Source of the DNA: Plumapathes pennacea
Taxonomy: Eukaryota > Cnidaria > Anthozoa > Antipatharia > Myriopathidae
Assembly: GCA_964036295.1 (NCBI GenBank)
Contig: OZ038471.1
Location: 5,454,001-5,518,000 of the forward strand
Length of the DNA: 64,000 bases
Direction: 5' to 3'
Both the position numbers and the translations under genes were made by a program. Within the stretch, counting starts at the first letter, position 1. The number at the start of each line of letters is the position of its first letter. This document shows, one piece after another, positions 42,922 to 54,400 of the stretch. The notes below the pieces were generated by a model. The model was not told the DNA's origin, made no database searches, and was given only the letters and a program-made list of their open reading frames with translations.

Positions 42922-44678
42922 CTTTTCTTTAGTGATGTCTCCAGCCTTCCATGTTATCCTACAATTGCCAACAGTTAAAGCCGACGAGCTACCAACTGTA
43001 ACATCACCGTATACGCTGACGTCATCATCACTGTCGACGTCATCTTCGTCAGGCTTCGGATCTAACTCGGCACTATCACTCTCCGGAATGATCTTCGTAA
43101 AGCTGTGCTTCATTTCGATGACACACTCGTGGTCTCGTTCCACTTCCCGTACCAGCTTTTCTCCTTTGCCCTCTGTGAGAAACTTACGCAGACCAGGTTG
43201 TTTGATTTCAATTGTGTCCGTGAATACGTTCTCTTTAGCTGTCAACAACTGTAGCATCTTTTGGGCACGTGACAGGCCTTCCTTTATCCCAGTTATTTTG
43301 AAATCTTTTGCCGAGTTGCTTTTCTCAATTTTAACTTGAAATTCCTTCAGCTTCTCCTCGATTTGTTTCTTTTCACCTTTGCACTGCTCGACGAGGAATC
43401 TCTTCATACTCACACTGGCGCAGGTAAAAGTCGTTTCTTTGACAGTGTTTTCGTCAACAAACTCCTTCGCTTTCTCCGTTGCTTTCTTGACATTTTCAGC
43501 CATGCCTAGTACACACGTGTCCCCCCACTCGTTTGTGCGCATTTCAACATTGAGCTCTTCTTCCAATTGGCTACAAAATTCTCTCCAGTTGCTTGTCAGT
43601 ATTAGAGGTAAACTTTCTTCTTTGACAGTGACTTTCTCCACAGCCAAGCCGTTCACAAAATCAGCAGCCTGTTGAGCATGCTCAGACGAAGCGCCAACCA
43701 CTTCAGTGACCCACTTCTCATTTTCATCAGTGTAAATCCGAAATACCGCGTCGATTTCATCAAATGCTTGAACCGTGACCATGCCCAAGTTATCATCAAT
43801 AAGTTCATTGACGAAAAATTCAAAAAACTTGGGTTCAAGATTTAGAATCCTGCTAGACATCGCGTTCATCTGTTTACGGTAAAACGTCTTTGCTTCTTCG
43901 AACTGCTCCTTGGGGCCTTCGAAGGTTATTTCTCCATTCTCATCATCTATGACAACTTCAAGATCCCTATGCTTTTGCATCAGATTTTCTGCAAACTTCA
44001 TTTTGTTCAGCAGGGCAATTTTCTCCTCTGGTATGCCAGACTCTTTCTCTCTGGAATAAGTTTTCTTAATCTCGCGCTCTTTGATTTCTTCCAGCTGATC
44101 TTTTAGCTTGCTTTCGAAGATTTCGACTTCGACCTTAAGACAGATCATTCGTAGCTTTCTGGAATCTTCAACGCGTTTTAGCAGCACTGACAACTTGCCT
44201 AAACTCTCAACGATGTTTCGAAACTTGTCGCAAACGGCTTGCCAGAAGTCATCTTCCACTTTAACATCACATGTTTCAAACTGGTTAAGGCATGAGTTCA
44301 TTTCTTTCACGCATGCGCTTTGCCAGGCCTCTGAATTGCTTTCCTGTCCGCGGTATGTTATGACAACAGTTGCAGAGCCTGGTTTCCAGTCAAATTCACT
44401 TTGGTGCTGAGCCAGCGCTTGACTGAGGTTGGCACGATGATCTGACGCCATGATGAGCTCCATTTTGTCCACATCCACGACAAAGTGCATGGACTGAGTT
44501 GCGTTGACCGCTGGAACATTTTTGCTGTTGTTCGCAGCATTTTTAGCTGAAGTTGGTTGTGACATCGCAGGTTCTGTCACGTCCACTTTCATAAATGGAT
44601 AAAACTTGCTTACGCGTAGCTGTTTGTTATTTAAAACGTGGGGCTTCGTCTGTTCTCTCAAAACTACGTTTTCTGCAT
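42922..44678 (-). CDS. Left PARP copy, KH-like repeat exon and start of macro 1
   Basis: 1757 bp. Several units of the form V-x-x-E-x-G-x-x-x-F-x-G ... alternate with long charged helices, as in the KH-like array of PARP14. The exon ends with an acidic stretch (DEDDVDSDDD), then GNCRITWKAGDITKE, the first strand and G-D-I-T of a macro domain. Donor GTGAAT. Confidence 0.75.
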
Positions 44679-45179
44679 CTGTAAAACATCAAGAAAAATT
44701 ATAGAAGAGTCGTGAATACAGATTTAGAGTGCAAATTAAGCAATGGTTTTACATTTGTAAAACTTTGGGTTTCGCCAATTACTTTCTTTTAATACTTATA
44801 TGGAGCAGTTTTTACATAGAATTTATCTGCGAAATGTTTTTGTATGTGTTCATCTTGTTTTATATTGACCACTCTGACCAGTCTGAAACTGCAGAAACTG
44901 ACAAAGCAAGCATTTTACAGGTGGGACAGACACATAACATGGTGAGTTTCCCTTATGAAAGGAGGAACAGAGAAGGGGAAAGCAGGGTAGAAAAGATTTA
45001 GGCAAAGAAAAGATTTAGTTTATCCTAGCACATCACAGTAAAGTATAGCATGACATAGAAGAGCACGCAGCAAGCACAGCAATGCATATCAGTACAATGC
45101 AAAGCACATATCAGAGAAACATTATTCTGGTCGTTGCCGAGATCTGAGAGTAAAAGTTAAGAAGTTAAATTCCACTTAC

Positions 45180-45416
45180 CATTTGGATAAAAAAAATGCA
45201 CAATAGCGTGATTCTCTCCTGTTTTGAACTCCACTTGATCAACTGGCCCTCCCGCGGTCCGTTTGGCGTTCTCGAAGTACAAACAGATGGCGTCCTTGGT
45301 TGTCTTGTCTGAAAGATCCTGAACCAGAACACTTGTGCACGCTGGTACTCTCTCCAGAACCACATAAGCGCCTTCAAGGGGTCGTGTTTGGGACTTTGCC
45401 TTGGTATTTGCAAAGT
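45180..45416 (-). CDS. Left PARP copy, RRM2 exon
   Basis: 237 bp, the same length as 58027-58263. Encodes YVVLERVPACTSVLVQDLSD and ICLYFENAKR, then VEFKTGENHAIVHF: an RRM-like fold as in the N-terminal part of PARP10/PARP14. Phase 1 at both ends. Confidence 0.75.
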
Positions 45417-45470
45417 CTAAATCCCAGAAAAGAAATATCCATTTAATAAACTATAAATTATTAAGTGATA

Positions 45471-45645
45471 CAGTCGAACCCCGTTATTTCGAAGTCCCAC
45501 GGGACATGAACAAAAGATCGAATTAGCGAGGTTTCAAAATAGCCGAGCCTGTCAAGCTGGCCAAGCTAATCAAAGGGGATTCGGCTTAATTTCAAAATAA
45601 CGCGGATTTCGAATTAACCGAGTTCGAAATAGCGCGGTTCGACTG
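45471..45645. mobile_element. Tc1/mariner-type MITE, TA target duplication
   Basis: 175 bp, starting CAGTCGAACCCCGTTATTTC and ending GCGCGGTTCGACTG. Flanked by TA on both sides (45469-45470, 45646-45647). Lies in an intron of the left PARP gene. Confidence 0.85.
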
Positions 45646-45805
45646 TATTTACTAATAATCTACAAATCCAAACTGTTGATCGTACAAAGCTTCCAAGTGA
45701 GCACTAGTTTTGGTTGTGAATTTACGTAAAGATAAACCGTTGTATACTGTGTCACCCTTACTTTTATGTATATTTACAACGTTCACATATAGCAAACTCT
45801 GATAT

Positions 45806-45849
45806 CGATAACTTACCAATACCTTACCAAAAACTGACCGATAACTTAC
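45806..45849 (-). repeat. 11-bp splice-donor repeat, 4 units (left PARP)
   Basis: Four exact-period 11-bp units whose minus-strand form is GTAAGTTATCG or a variant. The unit closest to the exon supplies the GTAAGT donor of the N-terminal exon. All four units keep GT at the same place. Confidence 0.85.
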
Positions 45850-47929
45850 CGATATTTTTTCGCATAGTAACCAGAGCATTTCCATCTCCCAGGAAAACAG
45901 TTTCTATCACTTCTTCTCCAGAAACGACCTCTATGTAGTTCTGCAAGCCACCACTTGTCGTCTTTTTAGTTAGACCTTTGACGAGGAGCTTGTTGGGTTC
46001 AGGCACGTTGGCTCTTGACCTTTCAGACGCACTGGCCTCAAACCTCCCAGATAAGTTGTCCACGGACTCCTCAGGTACGTTGGGTCCAGACCTCTCTGAA
46101 AAACTGGCCCCAAACATTTCTGACACACTGGTTCCGGATGTACCACAGCTGTTATCACGTGTGGTTTTCTCACGACCACGCCCCATTTTATTCCTACACT
46201 CACGTGAATTGCTTCTTCCACGATCGGCGTTCATTTGTTTTGGCTTCGCATTTTGCGGATTCAGCCACGCTTCTCTTGGACCATCGTAAGTATGGTTGCC
46301 CCTTGACAGATTGTCGGACGATGCTCTATAGTCTTGGTGCCGATGCCAAGTCTGTAATGAAATCAGGTCCTCTTGACTGTAAGCTTGGCGCATCCCTCCG
46401 CCTCTTCCATCCCCTCTGGGGTAGCTACGCCATTCATAATCCCAATCCGTATCACGTGGTCTCCTTTCGCCGGGACGGCCTCTCTGGCTCCAAGCAGGTT
46501 CGGTTTGGTATTGAAAGTTATCTTCATATTGTTCTTTGTAGTAGCTCGAACCTTCTCCATACGGAGGTACCACCTGAAAATAGCTCCCCATGCCTCTATA
46601 ACCCCATTGATCGTAATCACGTAGTCCTTCGAAACGCCAGAAGTCATTCGGCCTACCTCCACGGCCCGGGTCATCTTTGTCTTCCCGTCCTAAACCAGGG
46701 AACTCCCTTCCGCCATGTTGACGTTGCCAGTTTTGACCTCTTCCTCTTCCTCCTCTGAAATTTTCTCGATCCTGCCTGCACCGCCCTCCCCTATTTGACT
46801 GAATGGGTTTGTTTCTGAGCCAATTAATTCCTTGCTTCGGTGCGGTTTTAGAGGTTTCTCCTGCTGCAAACCTGTCTGTATCACCTACTTCTTGATCTTG
46901 CGTACCTCCAGCAACAATTCCCTTTGCATCGTTTGGTTCATCTTCAACGCTTTTTTTCAGGGATTCCACTTGAAGCTTACTTCCACAAGCCGCTGATGTG
47001 TTACCTCTTCGTTTTTCTTGTAGTAAAACTTTCCACGGCTCTTCTACTTGAACATCCTGTTGACTTTCACGTTGACTTTCATTATCTTTTGTGTTCCCGC
47101 TTTGCTTTTTCTGTGCACCCCTTTCTGTCTTTTTCCAAGTGGGTTCTTTGCATGTCGAGTCGTTTTTGGTATTCGTCTCAGGTTGCTTTTGCTTAGCCAA
47201 GCAGCTTAAGACATTATCTTCATGTAAAAGCAGACGTTTTGCATGTTCAAGATCTCCATTGACTTCTTCCCGCTTGAGCACCCTTCTGATGAAATTCGTT
47301 GGTATTCTGGTGAACGCATCGTGCAGCTGTTTAACCTTTTCTCCCAGTTCATATTCTTCTTGCCACGTGTACTCCTTCGTTTTTTCCAGGTTTGGTTTGC
47401 ACGAGGAATTTCTTGCAACATCCTTTTCCTCTCGCTGTTTGACATTTTGGTCATTTCCGCTTTGCTTTCCCTGCGCACCCCTTCCTGTCTTTTTCCAAGT
47501 GGGTTCTTTGCATTTCGAGCGGTCGTATTTGGTCTTCGTCTCAGGTTGTTTTTGCTCACCCGAGCAACCTTGGCTCTGTAAAAGATCTAAGAGCAGACGT
47601 TTCGCATGTTCAAGATCTCCATTGACATCTTCCCGGTTGAGTATCCTTTTCATGAAAATCTTTGACATTGTCGGGAACGCACCGCACAGCTGATTCGCCT
47701 TTTCTTCCAGTTCATGTCCCCACGCGAATTCCTCTGTCTGTTCCAGATTTGGTTTGGACGTAGAATATCTCACAACATCCTTATTCTCTCGCTGTTCAAC
47801 GCCATTGTCGTTGTCGTTGTTGCCCTCCTTCTCCATGTGCCCCATGTCGCTTTCATCTTTGCCTTCACATTCCATCTTTTCACCGCTTTCACTTTGGCTG
47901 TCGCTGCTTCCTTCAAAATCTAGAACCAT
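45850..47929 (-). CDS. Left PARP copy, N-terminal exon: CUE-like x2, RG-rich region, RRM1
   Basis: An open frame from ATG 47929 to the donor GTAAGT (45844-45849). Residues about 75-115 and 196-236 are two similar helical segments of the form L-x-x-F-x-x-x-x-x-x-x-I-R-R-V-L ... G-D-L-E-H-A-K-R-L-L, resembling CUE or UBA ubiquitin-binding modules. About 120 residues including the module are duplicated in tandem; the right copy has one. An RG/RGG-rich, aromatic, disordered region follows (RGGRGRGQNW). The C-terminus holds an RRM-like strand pattern (NKLLVKGL ... NALVTMRKNI). The right gene has an AG acceptor at this position; here it is AA, and the same change creates the ATG. Confidence 0.7.
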
Positions 47930-49018
47930 TGAATTATACTAGCTAGTTAGAATTCAACAATTGGACAATTTCTGCTCTAGAAAATCACGGGCAACCTAAA
48001 ATCAAATCAGTTGTTAAATTTGATCATAAATATTACAATTTCCTCGAATATGATTGGCTCAAATCTCCCTCGACAAGTCATTATTTGGACTCTTTGTGTT
48101 TGTAATCGGACACTTCTTTGTTTTCCAATTGGAAAGTTGGCTCAACCAATCACAAGAAAGTGTGAAATTTAAGTGCACCAATTTGGAAAAGAACGGCCGA
48201 TTTCCGGTGTGAGTTTGTGGTATCTCGAAAGACGACTTTTGTGTTGTCACTAATTACACTTTGGTATTCTTGGACAACTCAACATGCTAGGAACAGTGAT
48301 GTATCAGATAAGAAACGCGTGACCAGTCACCATTAACCCTTTCACTTCCAAGCTCAAAATACAAATTTTCCTAACCATAAAATAAGAAAACGCATGAATG
48401 ATGAAATAAGAATTGATGTTTTAATCAGCTGTCATTTGTGCAAGGTATTATATGCCAAATTCTCCATAATGTATGATATATCTCTGGTGGGAGACCAAAA
48501 AGAGAAAGTTGAACTTGATCACTCTTGGGAGTGAAAGGGTTAAACGAAAGAAGACATGTTGAGTTATAATTAATGCACGCGGAATAATCGTCAGCGTTCA
48601 CCAATCATATCGCGCGTACAATCCACCTCCTCATTTACTTTTACAACCCATGCATTGTGCTTGTTTGGTTCTGGACAAAGAAGGTCAAACGTCGCGTGCT
48701 GTGATAAATCACGCGAAAAGGAAAACACGGTCAACTGTAAACTTGAATGTGTGACTGTTTCTTTGCATTCTAAACAGCAGTTAGGGCCCGGTCGCACTAG
48801 AAAGTTTAGTCGATAATAACTCAGCATCGGGAGCAATACGACGGCTTCTTTAATGCTTGGTGGCAACTTGCAGACATATCTCTGATGACAAGCGCTGTTT
48901 GCACTTCAAATGATGCAAGTGTTGATGTTAATGTCGTTAAAGTTATGATGCGACCCGAACCTTAGACACATGAACCCACCGGGTTCTTATTTTTATACAT
49001 ATTGCTCTATTTACTCAC
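47930..49018. other. Interval between left PARP N-terminal exon and candidate first exon
   Basis: Contains the interspersed repeat 48333-48543 and no supported exon. The AA at 47929-47930 replaces the AG acceptor seen in the right copy at 60539-60540. Confidence 0.6.
48333..48543. mobile_element. MITE with TTAACCCTTTCACTTCCAAG ends
   Basis: The left end TTAACCCTTTCACTTCCAAG is the inverse of the right end CTTGGGAGTGAAAGGGTTAA, 211 bp in all. This is the fullest copy of the family also seen at 24985, 26661, 29940, 30825 and 60610. Confidence 0.75.
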
Positions 49019-49139
49019 CTAAATTTCTGTATCCCTTTCCATGATAGAACGAACTTGGGGGAATCAGCGGATCGAAACAGCTTCCTTCTGTACTGTTCTC
49101 AGAGCTGACAGAGCTACTGTCGTCGTCACTAGTTGACAT
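49019..49139 (-). CDS. Candidate first exon of left PARP gene
   Basis: ATG 49139 opens MSTSDDDSSSVSSENSTEGS, then SCFDPLIPPSSFYHGKGY, ending in a phase 1 GTGAGT donor. Its phase matches the N-terminal exon of the family (which needs two bases), and the acidic/Ser start recalls the right copy's MSDDIDLEV. However, with the lost acceptor no in-frame join to 47929 is visible. It could be a relic, or belong to an alternative transcript. Confidence 0.4.
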
Positions 49140-50446
49140 TTTGTCACAATCCGTCACAAAAAGCGCTAAACTGAGAACGTCGAAAAAAAAAAAGAGCAAA
49201 TTTATGCATAAGAATGTTCAGAATTTGCTAAAAGAAGCAAATTGCATTTGTATAGTACGGACCTGTGTATAATGTATTTTTAGTCAGTGAACCGAATTCT
49301 GCAATCAAGTAAACAAGTAAACAAGTAGACAAGTTACAAAACACTGTCAAAAATCAATCACATCAATTGGCGGCAATCGATTCAAATATTAGTAGCCTGG
49401 GTCAGTTTCTGTTCGATGAAACTACTTTGTGTGAATTACAGGCCCCCCTACGTCTTTTACCGTTGGCGAGGCAACCACAGACAGATAATGGTCTTGACTC
49501 TTCACTAGCGTCGTCTTTAAAAGACATTGCGGGATTGCTTGTATTGACAAATTTTTCACTTCCGCCTGAATGTCTTTTTTTGACAGATTAAATTGGCTAC
49601 TAACAACACTTGGCTTTCCAGGAGCCACTACAATATCAACAGCATCAGGTGTACATTACGAGTTGGACCGGTTTTCTGAGAATAATGTTTCTGGTGTAAA
49701 ATTACGTGCAGATACAGCTTGTATTTATCTTTACTTCTGAGTGGTGTTCGTGCTGTCATGTAATAAAGGAAGATAACAATTTAGTTTTAAACCTACGGTT
49801 GCGAATGTTAGTCAGTTACCTTAAAGCAGAGTAGGATGATCCGTAATTTGGTTGGAGCTTTCAGACCAGAGATGGCACAGATCTAACATTACTTTCACTT
49901 TCGCTTCAGTCTATAAGAAGCATGCAGTCGAGGCTTGAAAAACATCCGCCAAACGTACATGCCGCAGGAGCAATTGAGCTGAACTCTGCGCGTGCCTGCG
50001 TGCGAGTGCATCATCCAATTAACTTTAAGTAAATGGTCACGAATTGCCCCAAACTGGTTTTTTGTGCATTTATTCAGTGTCTGTAACACCAGCTAACATC
50101 GACACAACAGCGCTAAGCGCTGGGACCTGGTGACGAGGTCGATCCGGATGTTGGTTACCAGGATGTTACTTGACTTTAACGGTCTAATCCAATAATTTGT
50201 TCTATAGGTGTAATAAGGAAAACAATCAGGATATCCGGTTGGTATTTAAAGTCCATTCTCGCTCCTACATATTCTACGATAACCGCACTACAACTCGTCT
50301 AGACGCGTCACCTCTGGGAACTAAAGTTCGCACTCTCTATTATTCAAGCTACCATGAGCGTGGCAACCAAGCGCCTTACGCGCCATTTGGGCATTTGGGC
50401 ATACACTATAACACAAGAATCCCTTGCTTGAAGGCTGAGTTTCGCT
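49140..50446. other. Intergenic between the two PARP copies
   Basis: No gene supported. Short frames near 49.4-49.6 kb on either strand show no domain resemblance. Confidence 0.5.
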
Positions 50447-50721
50447 TTAGAATCTGATCAGATACTCTGGGTAGCACTGGTTGTCATAAAATACAACGAA
50501 GATGCTTGGGTCTGATGCGTTGTTCACCGTTGATTCGTATGTGATTTCTGGTCTGCTAGAATTCTTCGGAGGAGGTACCATCATTCCCGAATTACCAAGT
50601 ACGTACTGCCCCACCAACACTCGGGCGATATACATTGGTTTTGAACCGGCAGGTCCAGATGCGTACCCCATTGAATACGAAGCATCTCTTACAAAATATA
50701 CATCAGCCCCATAGGCTTTGT
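50447..50721 (-). CDS. Extra terminal PARP catalytic exon
   Basis: 275 bp, exactly the length of the other two terminal exons, with a phase 1 acceptor (TTTATAG) and a stop. Encodes YGADVYFVRDASYSMGYAS, VLVGQYVLG and PSIFVVFYDNQCYPEYLIRF. It is closer to the left gene's last exon than to 51219-51493, which lies about 500 bp upstream of it. It could be an alternative last exon of the right gene (giving an H-Y-I triad) or a remnant of a lost gene between the copies. The usual G-x-G-V-Y-F-A reads GADVYFV here. Confidence 0.65.
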
Positions 50722-50754
50722 CTATAAACAACAGTAAGTCTTTGAAGGTAAACC

Positions 50755-50961
50755 AGGGCAAGAACAAAAAAAAACATGGCGGTGACGGGTGCGAAGTCTC
50801 GGTTTAATAGTGAAATCACTCACAATCTAGAACCACTGAAAGCTTGAAAATGTCAATTTGGAGTGCTCCGAAGTTCTATCAATCGGAAAAACGTAATGTA
50901 CCTGCAGTATATTTGCCCTGGTTACCATCATGATTCAAATCCGTGAAGGGGTCTATAAGAC
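50755..50961. mobile_element. MITE relative of 26084-26320
   Basis: Shares ACATGGCGG, TTTGGAGTGCTCCGAAGTTC and the end CCGTGAAGGGGTCTATA. It lies between the two alternative terminal PARP exons. The left end is eroded. Confidence 0.55.
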
Positions 50962-51218
50962 GTCAATTCCACTGAAAAACGTTTGGATGCTGAGTGTTTA
51001 AGGATTATTCTCCATCACTTAGTAGTGGCACGGGTCACATAATTATCTTGCAAAATCCTGACTAACACCCACACTATTCTATGGCTTAAATGCCAGTTTA
51101 CCTATTATCTTGACAAAGAAACGACTTCATTACTATCAATTTGGAGAGACGACTGGATACAGAAAACAAAAGACCCCATGTGCCTTCTTTTTTTTTTTCA
51201 TTTTTTCATTTTTTCATT

Positions 51219-51493
51219 TCAGAAAGTGATAAGATACTGTGGATAGCACTGACTGTCGTTGAAAACTACAAAGGCACTTGGATTGCTCGGATTGTCCACA
51301 ACAGAGTCGTATATAATCTCTGGTATGGATAGATTTTTAGGAGGGGGAACAATAATGGACCCATTGCCTTGTGTGTACTCTCCAACCAGGACTCGTGCGA
51401 GATACATCTGCCGTGCACCGCCTCCTCCAGACGCGTATCCAATAGAATAAGACGCGTCCCTCGCAAAATAGACACCACGCCCCAAAGCAGTAC
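51219..51493 (-). CDS. Right PARP exon 8: terminal catalytic exon
   Basis: 275 bp to the stop. Encodes LGRGVYFARDASYSIGYASG, VLVGEYTQG, IIVPPPKN and PSAFVVFNDSQCYPQYLITF. The Tyr is conserved; the Glu-equivalent position is Ala, a small residue, where the sister exons have Ile. Confidence 0.85.
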
Positions 51494-54400
51494 CTAGGAT
51501 AGAAACAGTTCATTCTTCTTACAACGGCTAACCTTGGAGCCTTTGTAGAAAGGTGGCCGTCGTGGGGAGGTAGAGGTGTATTTATGAAACTTTCTCTAAC
51601 GCGAGAGGTTCACACTGTGCACTTTAAGTACCCAACTTGATATGAATCGAGTTTCGTGACCTTGTTGGAGATGCTTTAAACAGAATCTATGTTTATGGAT
51701 CAACAATCGGGACAAATCCAGTAACGGTCACCTCTTCACAACGGCCAGGTTCGACTGTGGGTTTTCTTAATACGCTATATCTACTGACGAAAAAACGATT
51801 ACTCTAAAAGGAACCGGAACGTCAACAGTTCTAGTCACCTACCATGCGCAAGGCCCGAAAAGCTCCGGTTGAACCCCTGAGTATTGATTTTCGTAATATT
51901 CGCTGTTGCGGTGCCGTGGAACAGTTGCCTTTCGTTGTTTCGTCCTCCGTTGTCTTTGTCCATTTTCTGTTTTCTCACCATGTACGCTTTGTACAAATGT
52001 GGGTTCTGAACGCGTTGGATACTCCTAATTTGGACGTTGCCTCCGGTGGCCTGAATTTTCTGAAGTACATTCTGGTATTCTGGTGAACCCGACGAAAGAG
52101 GTACTAAGTGGACAGTTACGTCATTTCCGGTTTGAGGATCACGTGGCATAGGGGCCCAATCACCAGGCAGACCAATCCCTACAAAAAAAAAACAAAGTAT
52201 TACGTTAAAATATGCAATATACAGGAAGTAAACTGGTACAGAACAAAAACAAGTGTCTTGGTGCTCTGATAAGCAGGTCGGAGTGAAACTATTAAAAAAC
52301 CTGATTGCACCAAGGAAGCTTATTCAAGTTATGAACTGGAGCCGTGCTCTTCGCCCTGGCGCCAAATCAAAATAGTGCTGGGAATTCGATGCTGTGTTTG
52401 AGCAAATAGATATAACAATACCACAGCATTTGTGGAACATACCTTCTGAGGTCCCTAAAGTTTTCCTGCTGACTGTAATCTGGCCTCCTCTTTTCCCTAC
52501 TCCCGTCTTGCTGGAAAGATCGATAACATAGCTGTCTCCTTGAACAGAAACAGTAACATTCACCTTCTCGTTAGCAAACGCTTTCTCCAGTTCTGCATTT
52601 GTCTTTTTATCAAAAGCCATATTCACGCTTCCAATACTATAGTGCCACTGTACATTCTTGGCCACAAGTTTCACGTTCTCCTTCACCCGTTGCTTGTCCT
52701 TACTGTCGTTAATTGCGCTCAAAATTTCTGCCACGAGGGCCGTCACATCATTTGGACATCCGCGAACTGTTATGCAAGCAACCCCCGCTTCCTGGCCAAC
52801 TTTCATCTCAACGTCCAGCTTCACTGCTCGTCTCTGCAGTTGACTGAGTTGGTTATCGGTCAGCAGTGTCACCGCCTTGTCTTTGATATTGTGCATCGTG
52901 CAGACTTCGGAGAAACCTTTCTTCAACGCGGAAACGGCTTGTATTGTGCTTTCCTCATTCTTTGCAAATACACAAAATGTGGCACCTCTCTGTTGTGCAG
53001 ACCTGCTTACAGCTGCGGACATTCTTACATCCCTTCCTCCTGTTGACAATTTGGGCACATATGATCGAGGACGAGGGACAGGCCTGGGTGCAGTTGTGCC
53101 AACTTGTTTCTGCTGCTCTTGTGTGAATGCCTGTACCATTTGAGGCTGGAATATGACGATGTTTACTTGGCGAACATTTTGACTTGTGGGCGAGAAACTA
53201 GCAAGTGCTTGAAACGTCAGTTCGGCCGAGTCTTGCGCGGACAGACCAAACCCTCCCGTCCCGAAAGCTGGTAATGACACCGACTGCAGGCCATTGTTGT
53301 CTGCTAGTCTGAGAGAACTCTCAACGCATTGTTGGAGGTGTTGTTTACCGCCAGAGCCTGGAGTCGAGTGAATGATGTGTGGCACAGCTAAGTTCCCGCC
53401 ACTAGTCATCACGGCAGCACCAGCTGTTTGTTTTCCCGCGTTTGTGCATTCCATCTGAACCGCAGGACCGCTGGCCTGGGCAATTGCTTTACTTAGGGCT
53501 CCAGCTCTTTGCATGTCCATGTCGGTACTGTTAATGTTCACTATGGCGTCCGTCTGTTCCTGGGTGATGCTTCCCTGCTTCACTTGCACGTTTACAATTG
53601 TCCCTTGAGCACCAACTTGGAGTCTGCCAGTAACCGTCGTGCCAGCCCATTTCTGCTGTTCTTGTGTAAACGCAGGTACCATTTGAGGCTGGAATATGAC
53701 AACGTTTACCTCGCGAACGCTTTGGCAAGTTGGAGAGAAATTGGCGATGGCCTGGAAGATCAGTCCGGCCGAGTCCTGCGCGGACAGATTAAACGCCCCC
53801 GTCCCGAAAGCTGGTAACGATACGGACTGCAGGCCATTGCTGTCTGCAACTCTGAGAGCATTCTCCACGCATTGCTGGAGGTGCTGCTTATCGGCAGAGC
53901 CTGGGGCCGAGTGAATGATGTGTCGCACAGCTAAGTTCCCGCCACTTGTGATCACGGCAGCACCAGCTGTTTGTTGTCCCGCGTTTGTGCATTCCATCTG
54001 AACCGCAGGACCGCTGGCCTGGGCAATTGCTTTACTTAGGGCTCCAGCTCTTTGCATGTTCATGTCAGGACCGTTGATGTTTACAATGGCGTCGACGGTT
54101 TGTTCACGGGTGATGTCTCCCTGACGCACTCGAATTCTAATTTTTGTTCCCACAGTTGAGGCAACATTACGAGATTGCCTCGGGCCAGAGACATGGGTTG
54201 TCGACACAGCAGCCACTTCTTGTCCGAATGCTGTAACGAGCGCCTGGTCTTTTGCAAAAACCACAAAGCGCACATCTGTGATGGAGGAACCTTGAATGGT
54301 TTGAAAGAACTGTACGCATTCCTGCAGCATGATTCTGGAGGCTTCACTGGGTGGGAAGCCCCGTTTACCAGTCCCTATGACAGGAAAAGCGATGGAGTTC

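Larger units (their letters stand above)
37979..47929 (-). pseudogene. PARP14-like: PARP14-like ADP-ribosyltransferase, left copy (damaged)
   Basis: Exons on the minus strand: 45850-47929, 45180-45416, 42922-44678, 42385-42579, 39147-41047, 38551-38883, 37979-38253. Domains: two CUE-like segments, RG-rich region, RRM, RRM, KH-like repeats, three macro domains, KH-like, WWE, PARP catalytic. The exon pattern equals that of the right copy. Two defects are visible. A single extra base near 40625-40632 shifts the frame in macro domain 2. The acceptor AG expected at 47929-47930 is AA. Ignoring the extra base, the exons add to 6777 nt (2258 residues plus stop), so damage is minimal and recent, or partly an assembly error. 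Splice sites elsewhere and the final catalytic exon are intact. It could still make truncated proteins. Confidence 0.75.

Noticed and set aside
42806-43339. 177-codon plus-strand frame
   Set aside because: Antisense shadow of the KH-like exon of the left PARP gene; the matching shadow in the right copy (55727-56233) is explained by the same coding constraint.
46015-47693. Long plus-strand frames (247 and 200 codons)
   Set aside because: Antisense to the RG-rich and Glu/Lys-rich N-terminal PARP exon, whose codon bias produces open reverse frames.
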